A stretch of 64,000 bases of DNA from Galbula dea (Eukaryota > Chordata > Aves > Piciformes > Galbulidae). The stretch spans positions 124,001-188,000 of the forward strand of contig VWZX01004901.1 in the NCBI GenBank assembly GCA_013399015.1, given 5' to 3'. The notes below the pieces were generated by a model that worked only from the letters and a program-made list of their open reading frames with translations, searched no databases and was not told the DNA's origin. A program made the translations under genes and the position numbers. Of this stretch, positions 54,704 through 64,000 are shown piece after piece; position 1 is the stretch's first letter; each line of letters begins with the position of its first letter.

Positions 54704-54775
54704 TACAATGTCCTGAGTTGGAAAGGACCCATGAAGATCATGGAATCCAACTCTTGGCTATGCCCAGGATAACCC
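54704..54775 (-). mobile_element. CR1 type 2 3' end only
   Basis: ATACAATGTCCTGAGTTGG, GGACCCATGAAGATCATGG and GCCCAGGATAACC. Confidence 0.87.
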
Positions 54776-55852
54776 TCTCCCCCAAAATAGCTTGATGTTT
54801 ACTTTAGGTATGATTTGCAGCTTGGGGTGGGGGTTTAAGTGACTTTTGAGAGGTTCATCTCCAAACAAGGAAAAAAAACAAATAGGATACACCATGGCCC
54901 AGGAGAGCATCACTCTCATCAGAGGAGGGTTCAGAGGGATCTAGGCAACATTGTGCAGGAACAGCTGAAACCTTCTACTGCCAGGGTGGCAATGTGAAGT
55001 TATTCCTGAAGGAGCTGGGATAAAGAACTGCATGTTTCAGTGAGCTCAGATGGTGGCCAGAGGGAATGGAACAGCTCAAGATTTTCAGTCCAAAATGGGA
55101 CATTTTGTTGACATTCCAGTGAAGACTTTTGGGTTCCTTCCAGTGCAGGGGGGAGTTTCCATCTCAAACTGGAAGATGGATCTGCCATCCTCTGGGCAGC
55201 TGTAATCAGAGCCTCCTCCTGCAACATCTCCCTAGTTGAGTGCATATCACTTCCAACACTGTTCTTGGCACTGCTGGAAACTTCTCCAGGAGAAGTTTGA
55301 ATCCCTTAAAACTTCTCACAAACCAGTGTAACCAGTGCAGAATAATGCCCACTTCTCTGGCTGACTAAAGGACCAAGCAGTCCTTGTGGCACTGGATTGT
55401 CCTATCAGCACCTCTCACCTCCAAGTGCACCCACAAACACACTTCAGATGATGCCTGCTTGATGACTATCATATGGCTTCCAAGTTTTCCACACCCAAAG
55501 ACCAAACAAGGCATCTCCAGACCTGACCTGCAGGTTTGCATGTCATCTGACTTCCCACTCCTTCCAAAACAAGGCTCTCCAAATCCACCCTACTTTCAGC
55601 AGGTAGATTAGAGGCTCAGGAGAACTGGTTTTCTGGATCAGGATTAGCTTCAGGTGCTTCTGAGATAATCCACCTGCCTTCCAGGCACCCTCCAAATCCT
55701 CAGAGACACCAATTTGTCATCACTGCTGCATTATCCTTCCCAAATGAATCATCCTTGCATGATGGAGCTCCCTGATCTGCAGGGTGGGAATGTGCATGTC
55801 TGTTACCTTCCACTTCTATCTCCTGGGGTGAAAAACTGATCATGTCCTGCAT
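54776..55852. other. Intron sequence without recognised genes
   Basis: 1.1 kb single-copy-looking. No exon or repeat recognised. Confidence 0.5.
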
Positions 55853-55925
55853 AGCATCATTAAGGTTGGAAAATCCCTCTGAGGTCATCCAGTCCAACCA
55901 TCCACCCAACATTCCCATGACCCTA
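55853..55925 (-). mobile_element. CR1 type 1 3' end only
   Basis: TAGCATCATTAAGGTTGG, CTCTGAGGTCATCCAGTCC and CATTCCCATGACC. Confidence 0.9.
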
Positions 55926-56345
55926 CCTGTGACCTCCAAGCTGAACACCAAGACTGCCCAAAGATTACAGGGAGACACACCGATGAACCCTGACCACCTT
56001 ATCCCAGTGCTGCAGGATGGAACCCACCTGAGCTACAGGAATGGGACCTGGGAGATCTTCCAAACAAGAAGACCATCCAGCAGGGCTATTAAAGGAGCAG
56101 TTTCAGTTTCTCCCAGCAGATAGGAGGGGCACAAACAATCCACCTGGGCACTTCTCCATGTCCTCTTAAAAACAAGAGGATAGTAAGGGAGTCTGGAAAA
56201 CTGGGATAATACAACAAGTCTTGTTCATACTTGCACCAAATTTTCTTGGGCTCAAAGGGTTTCTCTAAGGTTTAAACAAGTAACAGGATCAGAAGGTTTT
56301 AAAAACCTCCTGAGGGCTCTTAAGGGACTCAATCCAGCCCTCAGT
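55926..56345. other. Intron sequence, nothing recognised
   Basis: No exon or repeat was recognised. Confidence 0.5.
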
Positions 56346-56815
56346 GAATCATAGAATCAGTTAGGTAGGAAAAGACCTTTAAAATCATCAAGTCCAACCA
56401 TTAAGCAAGCACAGCCAAGTCCACCACTGAACATGTCCCTCAGCATCACATCTACAGGTCTTTTGAACCCCTCCAGGGGTGGTGACTTCACCACTGCCCT
56501 GGGCAGCCTGGGCCAATGCCTAACCACTCTGCCAGACAACAAATTGTTCCTCATGTCCAACCTGAACCTCCTCTGCTGCAACTTGAGGCCATTTCCTCTT
56601 GCCCTATCACTTGTTCCTTGGCAGAAGAGACTAATCCCCACCTCACTCCAACCTCCTTTCAGGGAGCTGGAGAGAGTGAGAAGGTCTCCCCTGAGCCTCC
56701 TCTTCTCCAGGCTAACCAAGCCCAGTTCCCCCAGCTGCTCTTCACAACACTTGTGCTCTAGACCCTTCCCCACCTTCCTTGCCCTTCTCTGGACACACTC
56801 CAGCTCCCCAATGTC
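56346..56815 (-). mobile_element. CR1 type 1 with ORF2 C-terminus
   Basis: GAATCATAGAATCAGTTAGG through GGGGTGGTGACTTCACCAC to minus codons ELECVQRRARKVGKGLEHKC. Little diverged: its minus frame is open across 3' UTR and ORF2 tail for over 150 codons. Confidence 0.95.
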
Positions 56816-57279
56816 TTTGAGTTTAATGTCAATAAGCTTAAAAAAAACCCAAACAACAAAAATCAAACAAACCAACAAACAATACCCTCCAATTTAAACA
56901 GAGCTCTTATGATTTCCACCAGCTGAGGACCTCTCATCCTGACTTTGCTGGGGCCATGGCCAGGCTCCTCTCCAGCAGCAGCAGTGATGTTCAGGTGATG
57001 CATGGCCACATGCCATCAGGTTCCTTGACACTGACAAGCTTTAAAGTCAGAGCTTTGCTCTCCCTTCCACAAACCATTTTCACTCCAAACACTAACTGTT
57101 TAAACAGGAGCCTCACCAAGGCCAGTTCAGCTGTATTATTTATTTATTTTTACTCCTCTGCCTATGATAAAATAGAGATAAATCACAGAAAGATCTCCCT
57201 GTTCAGCACAGCCTGGACAGCCCAGGGCTGAACCACCTTTAGTATTTAGCAGTGCTCTAAGAGAAGGCACTGGTGGCTT
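56816..57279. other. Intron sequence, nothing recognised
   Basis: AAAC-rich patch at 56839-56882 directly at the CR1's truncated 5' boundary. TTATTTATTTATTT at 57136-57149. No exon. Confidence 0.5.
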
Positions 57280-57890
57280 CACAGAATCCCAGACTCCCAG
57301 CATGGTGGGGGCTGGAAGGAACCTCTGGGAATCACCTACTTCAACCCCCCTGCCAAAGCAGGGTCACCCACAGCAGCTTGCCCAGGATCACCTCCAGGTG
57401 CCTTTGCAGTCTCTCCCCACAGAAGGAGACTCCACAGCCTCTCTGGCCACCCTGGGCCAGGGCTCCAACACCCTCACACCAGACAAGTTTCTTCTCCTGT
57501 TTAGGTGGAACCTCCTGGGTTCCAGTTTGTGCCTAGTGCCCCTTGGCCTTGGCCCTGGCCACCACTGAGCAGAGGCTGGCCCCAGCCTCTTGCCCCCAGC
57601 CTTGAGCTCTTGCTCAGCATTGAGCAGATCCCCTTCTCCAGGCTAAGCAGCCCCAGGGCTCTCAACCTTTCCTTCTCCCACAAATGCTCCAGTGCCCTCA
57701 GCATCTTCCTAGCCTCTGCTGGACTCTCTCCAGTAGTTCCTTGTCTCTCTTGCACCGGAAAGCCCACAGCTGGACCCAGGACTCCAGCTGTGGCCTCACT
57801 GGGGCAGACCAGAGAGGAAGGAGAACCTCCCTTGACCTGCTGGCCGCACTCTTCCTCATGCACCCTAGCAGACCATTGGCCATGCCACAT
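57280..57890 (-). mobile_element. CR1 type 3, long, with ORF2 C-terminus
   Basis: ACAGAATCCCAGACTCCC, TGCCAAAGCAGGGTCACCC, CCTCCTGGGTTCCAGTTTGTG and the ORF2 tail. Minus codons read MRKSAASRSREVLLPLWSAP, then VRPQLESWVQLW. Sister copy to 38633, but extends further 5'. Confidence 0.95.
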
Positions 57891-57920
57891 GTTAACATCC
57901 TCCTTACCTCATCCAGCCTT

Positions 57921-58020
57921 TTCACAGACTCACAGAATCACTCAGGTTGGAAGAGACCTCTAAGATCATCAAGCCCAACCATCAACCCATCACTCCCATG
58001 TCACTAAACCACATCCCTAA
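57921..58020 (-). mobile_element. CR1 type 1 3' end
   Basis: ACAGAATCACTCAGGTTGG through TGTCACTAAACCACATCCC. It sits 30 bases beyond the long type 3 copy. Confidence 0.92.
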
Positions 58021-58317
58021 TACTGTGAGCAGAAGACAACTCCATGGGGAAACAGGTGAAAGGTTAAATCCTGGTACCTCTGTGTTTTCCTAAGCACAGA
58101 GCTTGGCAGCAGAACAGAGGCAGGGAACAATGGCAGGAGCAGGAGCTCTCTCTCTCCCTCTGCCTTGTTTTTCTTTTCCCTCAAAGTTACATTTTTGCTG
58201 CAGTGTCATCTTTCTGCTCAGCCAAGCAGGGGCTCAGGGTCAGAGCAGCTGTGGGAGCTGTCAGCAGATTTTGCTGGCCCTTTGAAAAGGTCTTCAGGCA
58301 TTGTAAAGAGAAAGCAA

Positions 58318-58980
58318 AGGGATGAAAAAAACAGGGAGAAATAGGGGAAGAAGGAAAAAAAAAGGCAAAAACAAAACCAAAAATTCAACAAATCAAGCAA
58401 AAGAAGCCAAAAAAAGGAAATGTAGGGAAAAAAGGCAAACAAAATAACACAGAAGAAAGAAAGACAAATAAAATCCCCAAAACTGAACAAAAAAGCAAAC
58501 AAAAACCCCAAGAACCAAACTAGAAAGCAAACAAAACAAACTACCAAAGAAAACCCAAAACAAAGCAAGCAAAAGGAAAACCCAAGCTAGAAAGCAAACA
58601 AAACCCCCAGGAAAACACAAAAAAATGAACAAAAAAAGCAACAAAATCCCCCAAATCCAAACAAAAAAAGCACACAAAAAAGTCAAAATGCAGACTAAAA
58701 AGCAAAGAAAAAAGCAAAACCCACACTAAAAGAGACAAGCAAAAAAAACCTCCCCTCAAAAAAGGCAAACTAGGAAAAACAAAGGTAAAAAATAAGCAAC
58801 CAACCAAAAAGAAAAGTCAAGAAAGAAACAAAAACCCAAGCAAATAAAAAAAAAGGCAAATAAAAACCAGACAACAACAAAAAGAATACAAAACCTAAAA
58901 CATTCACATAGACAGAAACAAGCAAATAGCAAAAAAACCCAAACCAAACCAAATTAAAACCCCCAAAAAACCCAACCCAG
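58318..58980. repeat. 660-base A-rich low-complexity block
   Basis: Irregular units such as AAAGCAAACAAAA and AACCCAAGCAAAT fill the block, with almost no T on the plus strand. The Phe/Leu-rich minus-strand frames across it are a by-product of T-richness. It ends just before a CTTGTGCTGCAGACCCTC stretch (about 58998-59016) resembling part of CR1. Confidence 0.88.
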
Positions 58981-59459
58981 AAGCTGTTCCTCACAAGCCT
59001 TGTGCTGCAGACCCTCAAGTAGACAACTTTAATATTTAGAGTATGCCCCATATTCTGGCCACCATCCCCCAGCAGACCCAGACACAACCAGCCTGCAAAC
59101 CACAGCCATGGTCCCTAGACCATGGTCTAGGAGCCACCAGGCAGCAGCAGAGCAGCTAGAGAAGAGGAACAGAACAAACTCCATCACTATGTGCAAGGAC
59201 TTCCATCAGAGAACCAGCATTTGGAAGAAACCTCACCCTTTCTCTCCAAGAAGTCCTTCAAGGGCTTATTGCCACCTCAAAACACATCCCAAAGACACTG
59301 AGGAGGTTCCACAGGAGCTTTCCACAGGCTCTGAGATGCCTGGGAGAACCAACAGGTTCTTAAAACTGAGGAAGACAAAAATAAGGTTAATTGTTCCTGA
59401 TTTTTTGCCCAAATGAATCAGTTGGGTTCAGACTTCTCCATGCTTGGGACATGTAGCTA
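58981..59459. other. Intron sequence, nothing recognised
   Basis: A 20-odd base CR1-like remnant at its start (TCACAAGCCTTGTGCTGCAG). Otherwise no repeat or exon. Confidence 0.5.
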
Positions 59460-59635
59460 TATTCCAGGTTGCCCAGAGAGGTTGTGGCTGCCCCATCCCT
59501 GGAAGTGTTCAAGGCCAGGCTGGATGTGGCCCTGGGCAACCTGGGCTACTGGGTGACATCCCTGCCCATGGCAAGGGAGTTGGAGCTAGATGATCTTGAA
59601 GTTCCCTTCCAACCTGGGCCAGTCTAGGATCCCAT
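59460..59635 (+). mobile_element. CR1 type 4 3' portion
   Basis: CCAGGTTGCCCAGAGAGG, GTTCAAGGCCAGGCTGGATG and GAGCTAGATGATCTTGAAG, then CCAGTCTAGGATCCCATTG, a mutated terminus. Confidence 0.93.
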
Positions 59636-60629
59636 TGAGTGAAGACTAGAAGGGGAACATCTCCTTAGAAGTTCTACCACTTGGCACCTGCCTGCAGGAG
59701 CTGGATTAAGGCAGAAAAGGTCTTTTCCTGCAATTCTTTCTTTGGCAACCTTAAGAACTTGTTTGCTGTGATTGCATCTAGCTGTAACTCTGTCCAATGG
59801 ATGGTAAGGGAATGCTAAGGCCTAGAGCTTGGGAAGCAGAGGACTTCACAACTGAACCAGCCTTGCAAATTAAAGGGCAGATGATGGCCTTCAATTGTGG
59901 TTGCATGGTACTGGAAGACTGGCCTTTAAGCTTCTGCTCTCCTTGCTGCCTCTTCTCATGTGAACTGCCTCCAGTTTGCACTGTGGTGAAAGACAGATGA
60001 AATCACTTCTAAAAGGAGACTGAGACCTGAAATGCAAATCAGAGGAAGAAAGTCATCCAGAAGAGGTCTTCATGCAGACTCAGGAGGTTATCAGGTCTTT
60101 ACCTGCCTGGTAATGGATCCTTGGTGCCTGATCACCTTCAGGGGATGGACCTAGCACAGCAGCACAAAGGCTCTTTATTCCCTCTGCTCCTATTGAGACT
60201 CTGCTACAAAAGCTTCATTTGCTGGGAAGGGCAAGGTGGAGGTGGACATGGAGCCTATCAGGTAACGTTAATGTTCAGCCAAGATCTGGACCTGGTGTCT
60301 GAAGGAGACAGACAAAGTCTTTGAAGAACATAATCAGTGTTGCCAACAATGGCTGGGAGTGAAAGGAACTTGCTCTGGTTACCTCACAGGATGGGCTGCT
60401 AAAGCAGAGTTGGATTCTTATCAAGGTGTTGGGTTTGGGGTGGCTTTTTTTAACCATTGATTCATGTGGTAATAATGGCTGTGAAGACAAAACCTGAGGT
60501 CTTCAAAGGGAGGAAACAGGAGAAGGGCCTAGCTTTACCCAGTTCATGTTGAGGTTGTCTGTTGTTCTTCTGTGGGATTTATTTGTTTTTAACATATAAA
60601 CCCTGCTCTCCTCACAGGGACCAATCACT
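59636..60629. other. Intron sequence without recognised genes
   Basis: 1 kb, apparently single copy. No exon, RNA gene or repeat recognised. Confidence 0.5.
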
Positions 60630-60860
60630 GAACCATTTAGGTTGGAAGAGACCTCTGAGATCACCAAGTCCAATCAGCAACCTATCACCACCTCTACTCC
60701 GGGAGAAGAGACCAACTCCCACCACAATCCAACCTCCTTTCAGGGAGCTGGAGAGAGTGAGAAGGTCTCCCCTGAGCCTCCTCTTCTCCAGGCTAACCAA
60801 GCCCAGTTCCCTCAGCTGCTCCTCACAACACTTCTGCTCTAGACCCTGCACCACCTTGCT
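60630..60860 (-). mobile_element. CR1 type 1, internally deleted
   Basis: 3' end AACCATTTAGGTTGGAAGAG jumps from ATCACCACCTCTACT to CGGGAGAAGAGACC, dropping about 170 bases including the TGGTGACTCCACCAC landmark, then runs into the ORF2 end. Confidence 0.92.
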
Positions 60861-61644
60861 TACCCAAACAAGCCAACAACCCCCAGCACAATGCCAGAAT
60901 GAGGGTGAATACGGCACCTTGGTGCCTCCCTTCTGCAATCAGGCTGGACTAGGCTGGGGTGGGCTCTGCACAGGGAGGACATGTCCTCCAGACTGCTTTG
61001 AAACAACAAGAAAAAAAGCTTATCATAATCCTCCAGGCAATTAGAGCCCTGGCTGGCTCTGAAGTGTGAGGCACTTATCAAAGCCTCCTTTGAAGGCGCT
61101 GGGGGAAGCCAACGTGAAGCTGGTGTGGACTGCAAGGAGGAAGAGAGCTCCTGGGGAGGCTGAACTGGGGCAAGGAGGGCAGAGGGAGGAGGGAGAATTC
61201 CCTTGTCTGGGATATGGATGTCTTCCATCAGCCTGTTTGTACAAGGATAAATAAACCATTCTCTATGTCTGTCAAAACCTCAGTCCATTAGAGCTGGCAT
61301 GCTCCAGGGGATCTTCCTGCAAGGATTGCCAGAAAGGTTAGCCACCTCTGGAGCTATCAATCATCCCAAACCAGGCTGCTTCTGCTCTCCTCCCCGTCAC
61401 CAGGAGAAAAGAAACAAAAAGAAACCCCCAAACAAACAAAAACCAACAACAAAGCACACCCCCAAAAAAAAGAATACCCCCCCAAAACCCTAACCAACAA
61501 TAAACTGGTTACAAACTACAAGGAGAGAAAGTTTCCACGTTTGGGAAATGTCAGGAGGACAAACCCAGCAGCTTTTGGGTTATTTCCCAAGACATATCAG
61601 CACTTCCCAAAGCCAATTCATACACAGCAGTGTGGTAAAGGGAA
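60861..61644. other. Intron sequence with A/C-rich patch
   Basis: 61409-61502 is an A/C-only-like stretch (AAACAAAAAGAAACCCCC and similar). No exon. Confidence 0.5.
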
Positions 61645-61892
61645 TCACATAATCATTAAGGTTGGAGAAGCCCTCTGAGGTCATCCAGTCCTAGCATCCA
61701 CCCACCATTCCCATGCTCACCACTAAACCATGGCCCCAAGCACCACACCTACATGGTTTTTGAACCCTTCCAGGGATGGTGACTCCACCACTGCCCTGGG
61801 CAGCCTGGGCCAATGCTTGATAACCCTCTCAGGGAAGAAATTCTTCCTAATATTTAATCTGAACATCCCTCTGGTGCAACTTGAGGCCCCTT
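61645..61892 (-). mobile_element. CR1 type 1 3' portion
   Basis: CACATAATCATTAAGGTTGG through GGGATGGTGACTCCACCAC to GGTGCAACTTGAGGCCCC. Confidence 0.94.
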
Positions 61893-62007
61893 AGGAGATC
61901 CCTGCTGAGATCCCATGCTGGCTTCTCCACTGGAAAATCAATCAGCCAAGCTACACTACCTGATTTCCATCTCCTTCTCTCAGCCAACATCACTCCCTAC
62001 ACCACCC

Positions 62008-62104
62008 ATAGAATCACAGAGTTATCCAGGTTGGAAGAGACCTCTAAGATCATCAAGTCCAATCAGCAACCTGTCACCATCCTCTAAAACCACATCCCTA
62101 AGAC
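62008..62104 (-). mobile_element. CR1 type 1 3' end
   Basis: TAGAATCACAGAGTTATCC, AGGTTGGAAGAGACC and AAACCACATCCCTAAG. Confidence 0.92.
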
Positions 62105-62974
62105 TAAACCAAGCCCCATGCATAAGCCTGGTCTAAAAGGCTCCTAGTGAAAGCTCTCAGCACAACCTCCTCCCCTGCACAAGGCTGTCCTTGGGACTTA
62201 AGGAACATGGACATCCTAGTGCTCTGGATTGACACCCAAGGAGGTTGAAGGGAGGAGAAGAGCCAAGGGTGTAGCAGCCTCATATCTGTAACCACATTTC
62301 CAGGGGTGACAACAGCAAGCAGAACCCACAGCTTTGCTGAAGGCTGGAGTACAACAGCAGGTTTATGTCCTTGCCATCTGGCAGAGTATCAGGTTAAGAG
62401 CTGAGCAGACATTGGTGGCTGCTCCTACCCAGTGTCCTACATACCAGGAGAAGCAGAATGGATCCACAACAAAGCAGACTTTGCAAAGAGCTGGGAAAGG
62501 AAAAAATCTAGGCCACTAAGTGCTGGTAAAAAACAATGTCCTTATATTTTTTTATTTATTTTCCCCCTCCCTGACTTTTCTCCTCTGTCTTCCTCCTGGC
62601 TCTTGGGATTGCTTTTGCCTCCCTTCTGCCAGCCCTGGTGGTTGCACAGAGAGCTATCAAGTGAAACCTTGAACCTGAGCTAAAGGTTGTGTTGAGTTAA
62701 CAAGCATTAAATAACAGGCAGGAGAAGCAGACTGGCAGCTGCCTTCACAGCTGAGGCCAGTCCCCCTCCATAAATGGTGAGATCTAGCATCCCTTATGAC
62801 TGAGAGGCTCCTCTTCCCTTTTTCTCCCCTCCCCTAACTCATTCCCAAGGCATAGGAGCCCCATGTGGAGCCAGACACCCATGGGTAAAATCCTGGACTA
62901 GTGTAATCCTTGTCTTCTGTGCTTCTCCAGAGCTTCCTCAACACAAGGAGCTCCAAGCATTCTCTGGACCTTGC
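62105..62974. other. Intron sequence without recognised genes
   Basis: TTTTTTTATTTATTTTCCCCC at about 62548-62568. No exon or repeat recognised. Confidence 0.5.
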
Positions 62975-63110
62975 CAAGAGGTTATGGCCTCAAGTTGTGC
63001 CAGAGGAGGTTCAGGTTGGATATTAGGAACAATTTCTTCCCTGCAAGAGTGGTTAAGCACTGAACTAGATGATCTTTAAGGTCCCTTCCAACCCAAACCA
63101 TTCTAAGATG
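62975..63110 (+). mobile_element. CR1 type 1, internally deleted
   Basis: GGTTCAGGTTGGATATTAGG reaches AGTGGTTAAGCAC and then jumps to TGAACTAGATGATCTTTAAG. About 130 bases with the GGTGGAGTCACC landmark are missing. Confidence 0.9.
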
Positions 63111-64000
63111 CAGACTCCAGTGATGCACTGGTGGAAATACCACGGGCAATAGCACCTCCTCTACAGGACCCCAGGGGATCCTTTCCCTCTGCTTTGAGTA
63201 TCTCTTCCCCATTACAATGAAGAGCAGCCAGCAATTAAAGGGAAGAAAACCTTAGCCTGGCAGTTAGGTTTCATTGTTCCTAAGTTTTTCTCTCAGGAAA
63301 CACCAGGATCTCAGGAGAGAAGCAATGGAAACTAGCTGAACAGGTTGTTAGAGTAGACACCACAGGCAACAGCCCTGACCTGGCAGGAAGACCCAAGAGC
63401 TCTATTCTTCCTCTTTGGCATCTGTTATCCCCCAATTGCTCAGTCATTTCAATAAATCCTTCAGCTCCTCTGTCAGATCTCATTTTGTTATGGGTTTCAT
63501 TCTCCCTGCCCAGCTCTGCATCTTCAGCTGCAACCCTCATCTCTCCAAAGGTGCTCAGCACCCAAGAGGCTATCTTTGGAAAGTCCCAGAAGTGGTGTGG
63601 TGCTGCTTTGCCAAGACTCTGAAGTACCAAGGGGAGATTTGATGGCTTCCTGACTCTTCAACAGGAGGAAATGTCTGTGTGATGCTCTTAGGGATGTTCA
63701 CAACACTCTCAAAAGGGCCAGACATTCATTCCCCAAAGGAACTTGACCCCTTTAAAGAAGTCCTCTGGGAAAACCAGTTGAGTATCTCTGACATCTGCAC
63801 TACCAACAGCCCCTCTGGTATCAACCATCCTCCTCCTCCTCCTCCTTATCTCACTCCATTTTTTTGTTGTTGTTGTTGTTGATAGCTGAACTATGCAATG
63901 TAGTGCTTCTGGCATCCCAGCAATGGGGAGTTATCAGCAGCAAGCAGCAGCACGAGGGCTGGGAACTCACTGGAAACATTCAGGGGTTGATATGGGAGGG
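63111..64000. other. Intron sequence with triplet microsatellites
   Basis: Carries (CCT)n and (GTT)n runs at 63828-63881. No exon was recognised up to the window end. Confidence 0.5.
63828..63881. repeat. (CCT)n and (GTT)n microsatellites
   Basis: About six CCT units, 15 bases of spacer, then T7 and about five GTT units. Confidence 0.88.

Larger units (their letters stand above)
35870..64000 (-). other. FGFRL1: FGFRL1 upstream intron, at least 28 kb visible
   Basis: The exon before Ig1 should carry the start codon and signal peptide and be well under 100 bases, so it could be overlooked. No minus-strand ATG followed by a leucine-rich stretch and a phase-1 donor was recognised. The first exons and promoter are expected beyond 64000. 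Confidence 0.55.

Noticed and set aside
56357..56897. Overlapping frames of 173 (minus) and 154 (plus) codons
   Set aside because: Both follow a little-diverged CR1 type 1 copy. The minus frame includes the ORF2 motif VQRRARKVGKG.
56956..57001. ATG followed by LLSSSSS codons, considered as a signal-peptide exon
   Set aside because: It is on the plus strand, opposite to FGFRL1, is serine- rather than leucine-rich, and has no suitable donor.
58218..59087. Long Phe/Leu/Cys-rich minus-strand frames resembling membrane proteins
   Set aside because: They come from the A-rich low-complexity block read on the T-rich strand. Several frames look alike, which shows a composition effect.

Overview
This window is vertebrate nuclear DNA, almost certainly from a bird. 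Two observations support this. One exon encodes an immunoglobulin domain that I recognise as the first Ig domain of FGFRL1 (fibroblast growth factor receptor-like 1). The rest is packed with 3'-end fragments of CR1 LINE retrotransposons, the dominant repeat of bird genomes, including the diagnostic ATTCTRTGA-type 3' ends. My own tally of the CR1 intervals listed here is about 17.5 kb, or roughly 27% of the window. That is far above the single-digit to about 10% genome-wide level of most birds, and it resembles the CR1-rich genomes reported for woodpeckers and relatives (Piciformes). The order is an inference from repeat load, not a direct identification.

Layout: the only exon I can support is 35597-35869 on the minus strand. 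It is 273 bases, phase 1 at both ends, with a good acceptor and donor. Everything from 1 to 35596 is therefore read as the downstream intron and everything from 35870 to 64000 as the upstream intron. The second and third Ig domains, the transmembrane segment and the signal-peptide exon were not found and should lie outside the window, although a very short upstream exon could be missed. No bacterial-style operons, CRISPR arrays, rRNA or tRNA genes are present.

For the CR1 copies I use five working labels based on shared sequence landmarks. Type 1 has a 3' end reading, on the complement, AATCATTAAGGTTGGAAAAG, with the landmark GGGATGGTGACTCCACCAC. Type 2 has CCTGAGCTGGAAGG with GGGGGAAGAACCTTTGCC. 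Type 3 has CTCCACAACCTCTCTGG with CCTCCTGGGTTCCAGTTTGTG. Type 4 is the classical form with CTCTGGGCAACCTGTTCCAGTG. Type 5 has GGTGGTCAAACACTGG and a pentamer (ATTCC-like) tail. Nearly all copies are truncated at the 5' end. The longer ones keep the C-terminal part of the CR1 ORF2 reverse transcriptase, always broken. Several are nested, abutting or internally deleted. About 48 copies lie on the minus strand (same sense as FGFRL1) and about 29 on the plus strand.

Other structure includes an ATTCC pentamer satellite near 16.2 kb and a 47-bp tandem duplication near 28.3 kb. There is a single-N assembly join at 26475 that seems to hide an endogenous-retrovirus LTR insertion, and a 660-base A-rich low-complexity block at 58.3-59.0 kb. 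Smaller features are a G-quadruplex-type tract near 39.45 kb, a cluster of TAATC homeodomain-type sites near 45.4 kb and a CpG cluster near 44.25 kb. I found no convincing undescribed molecular system. The most unusual items are the hidden ERV join, a CR1 fragment with a 17-bp perfect flanking repeat, and the overall CR1 density and orientation bias inside a developmental receptor gene.
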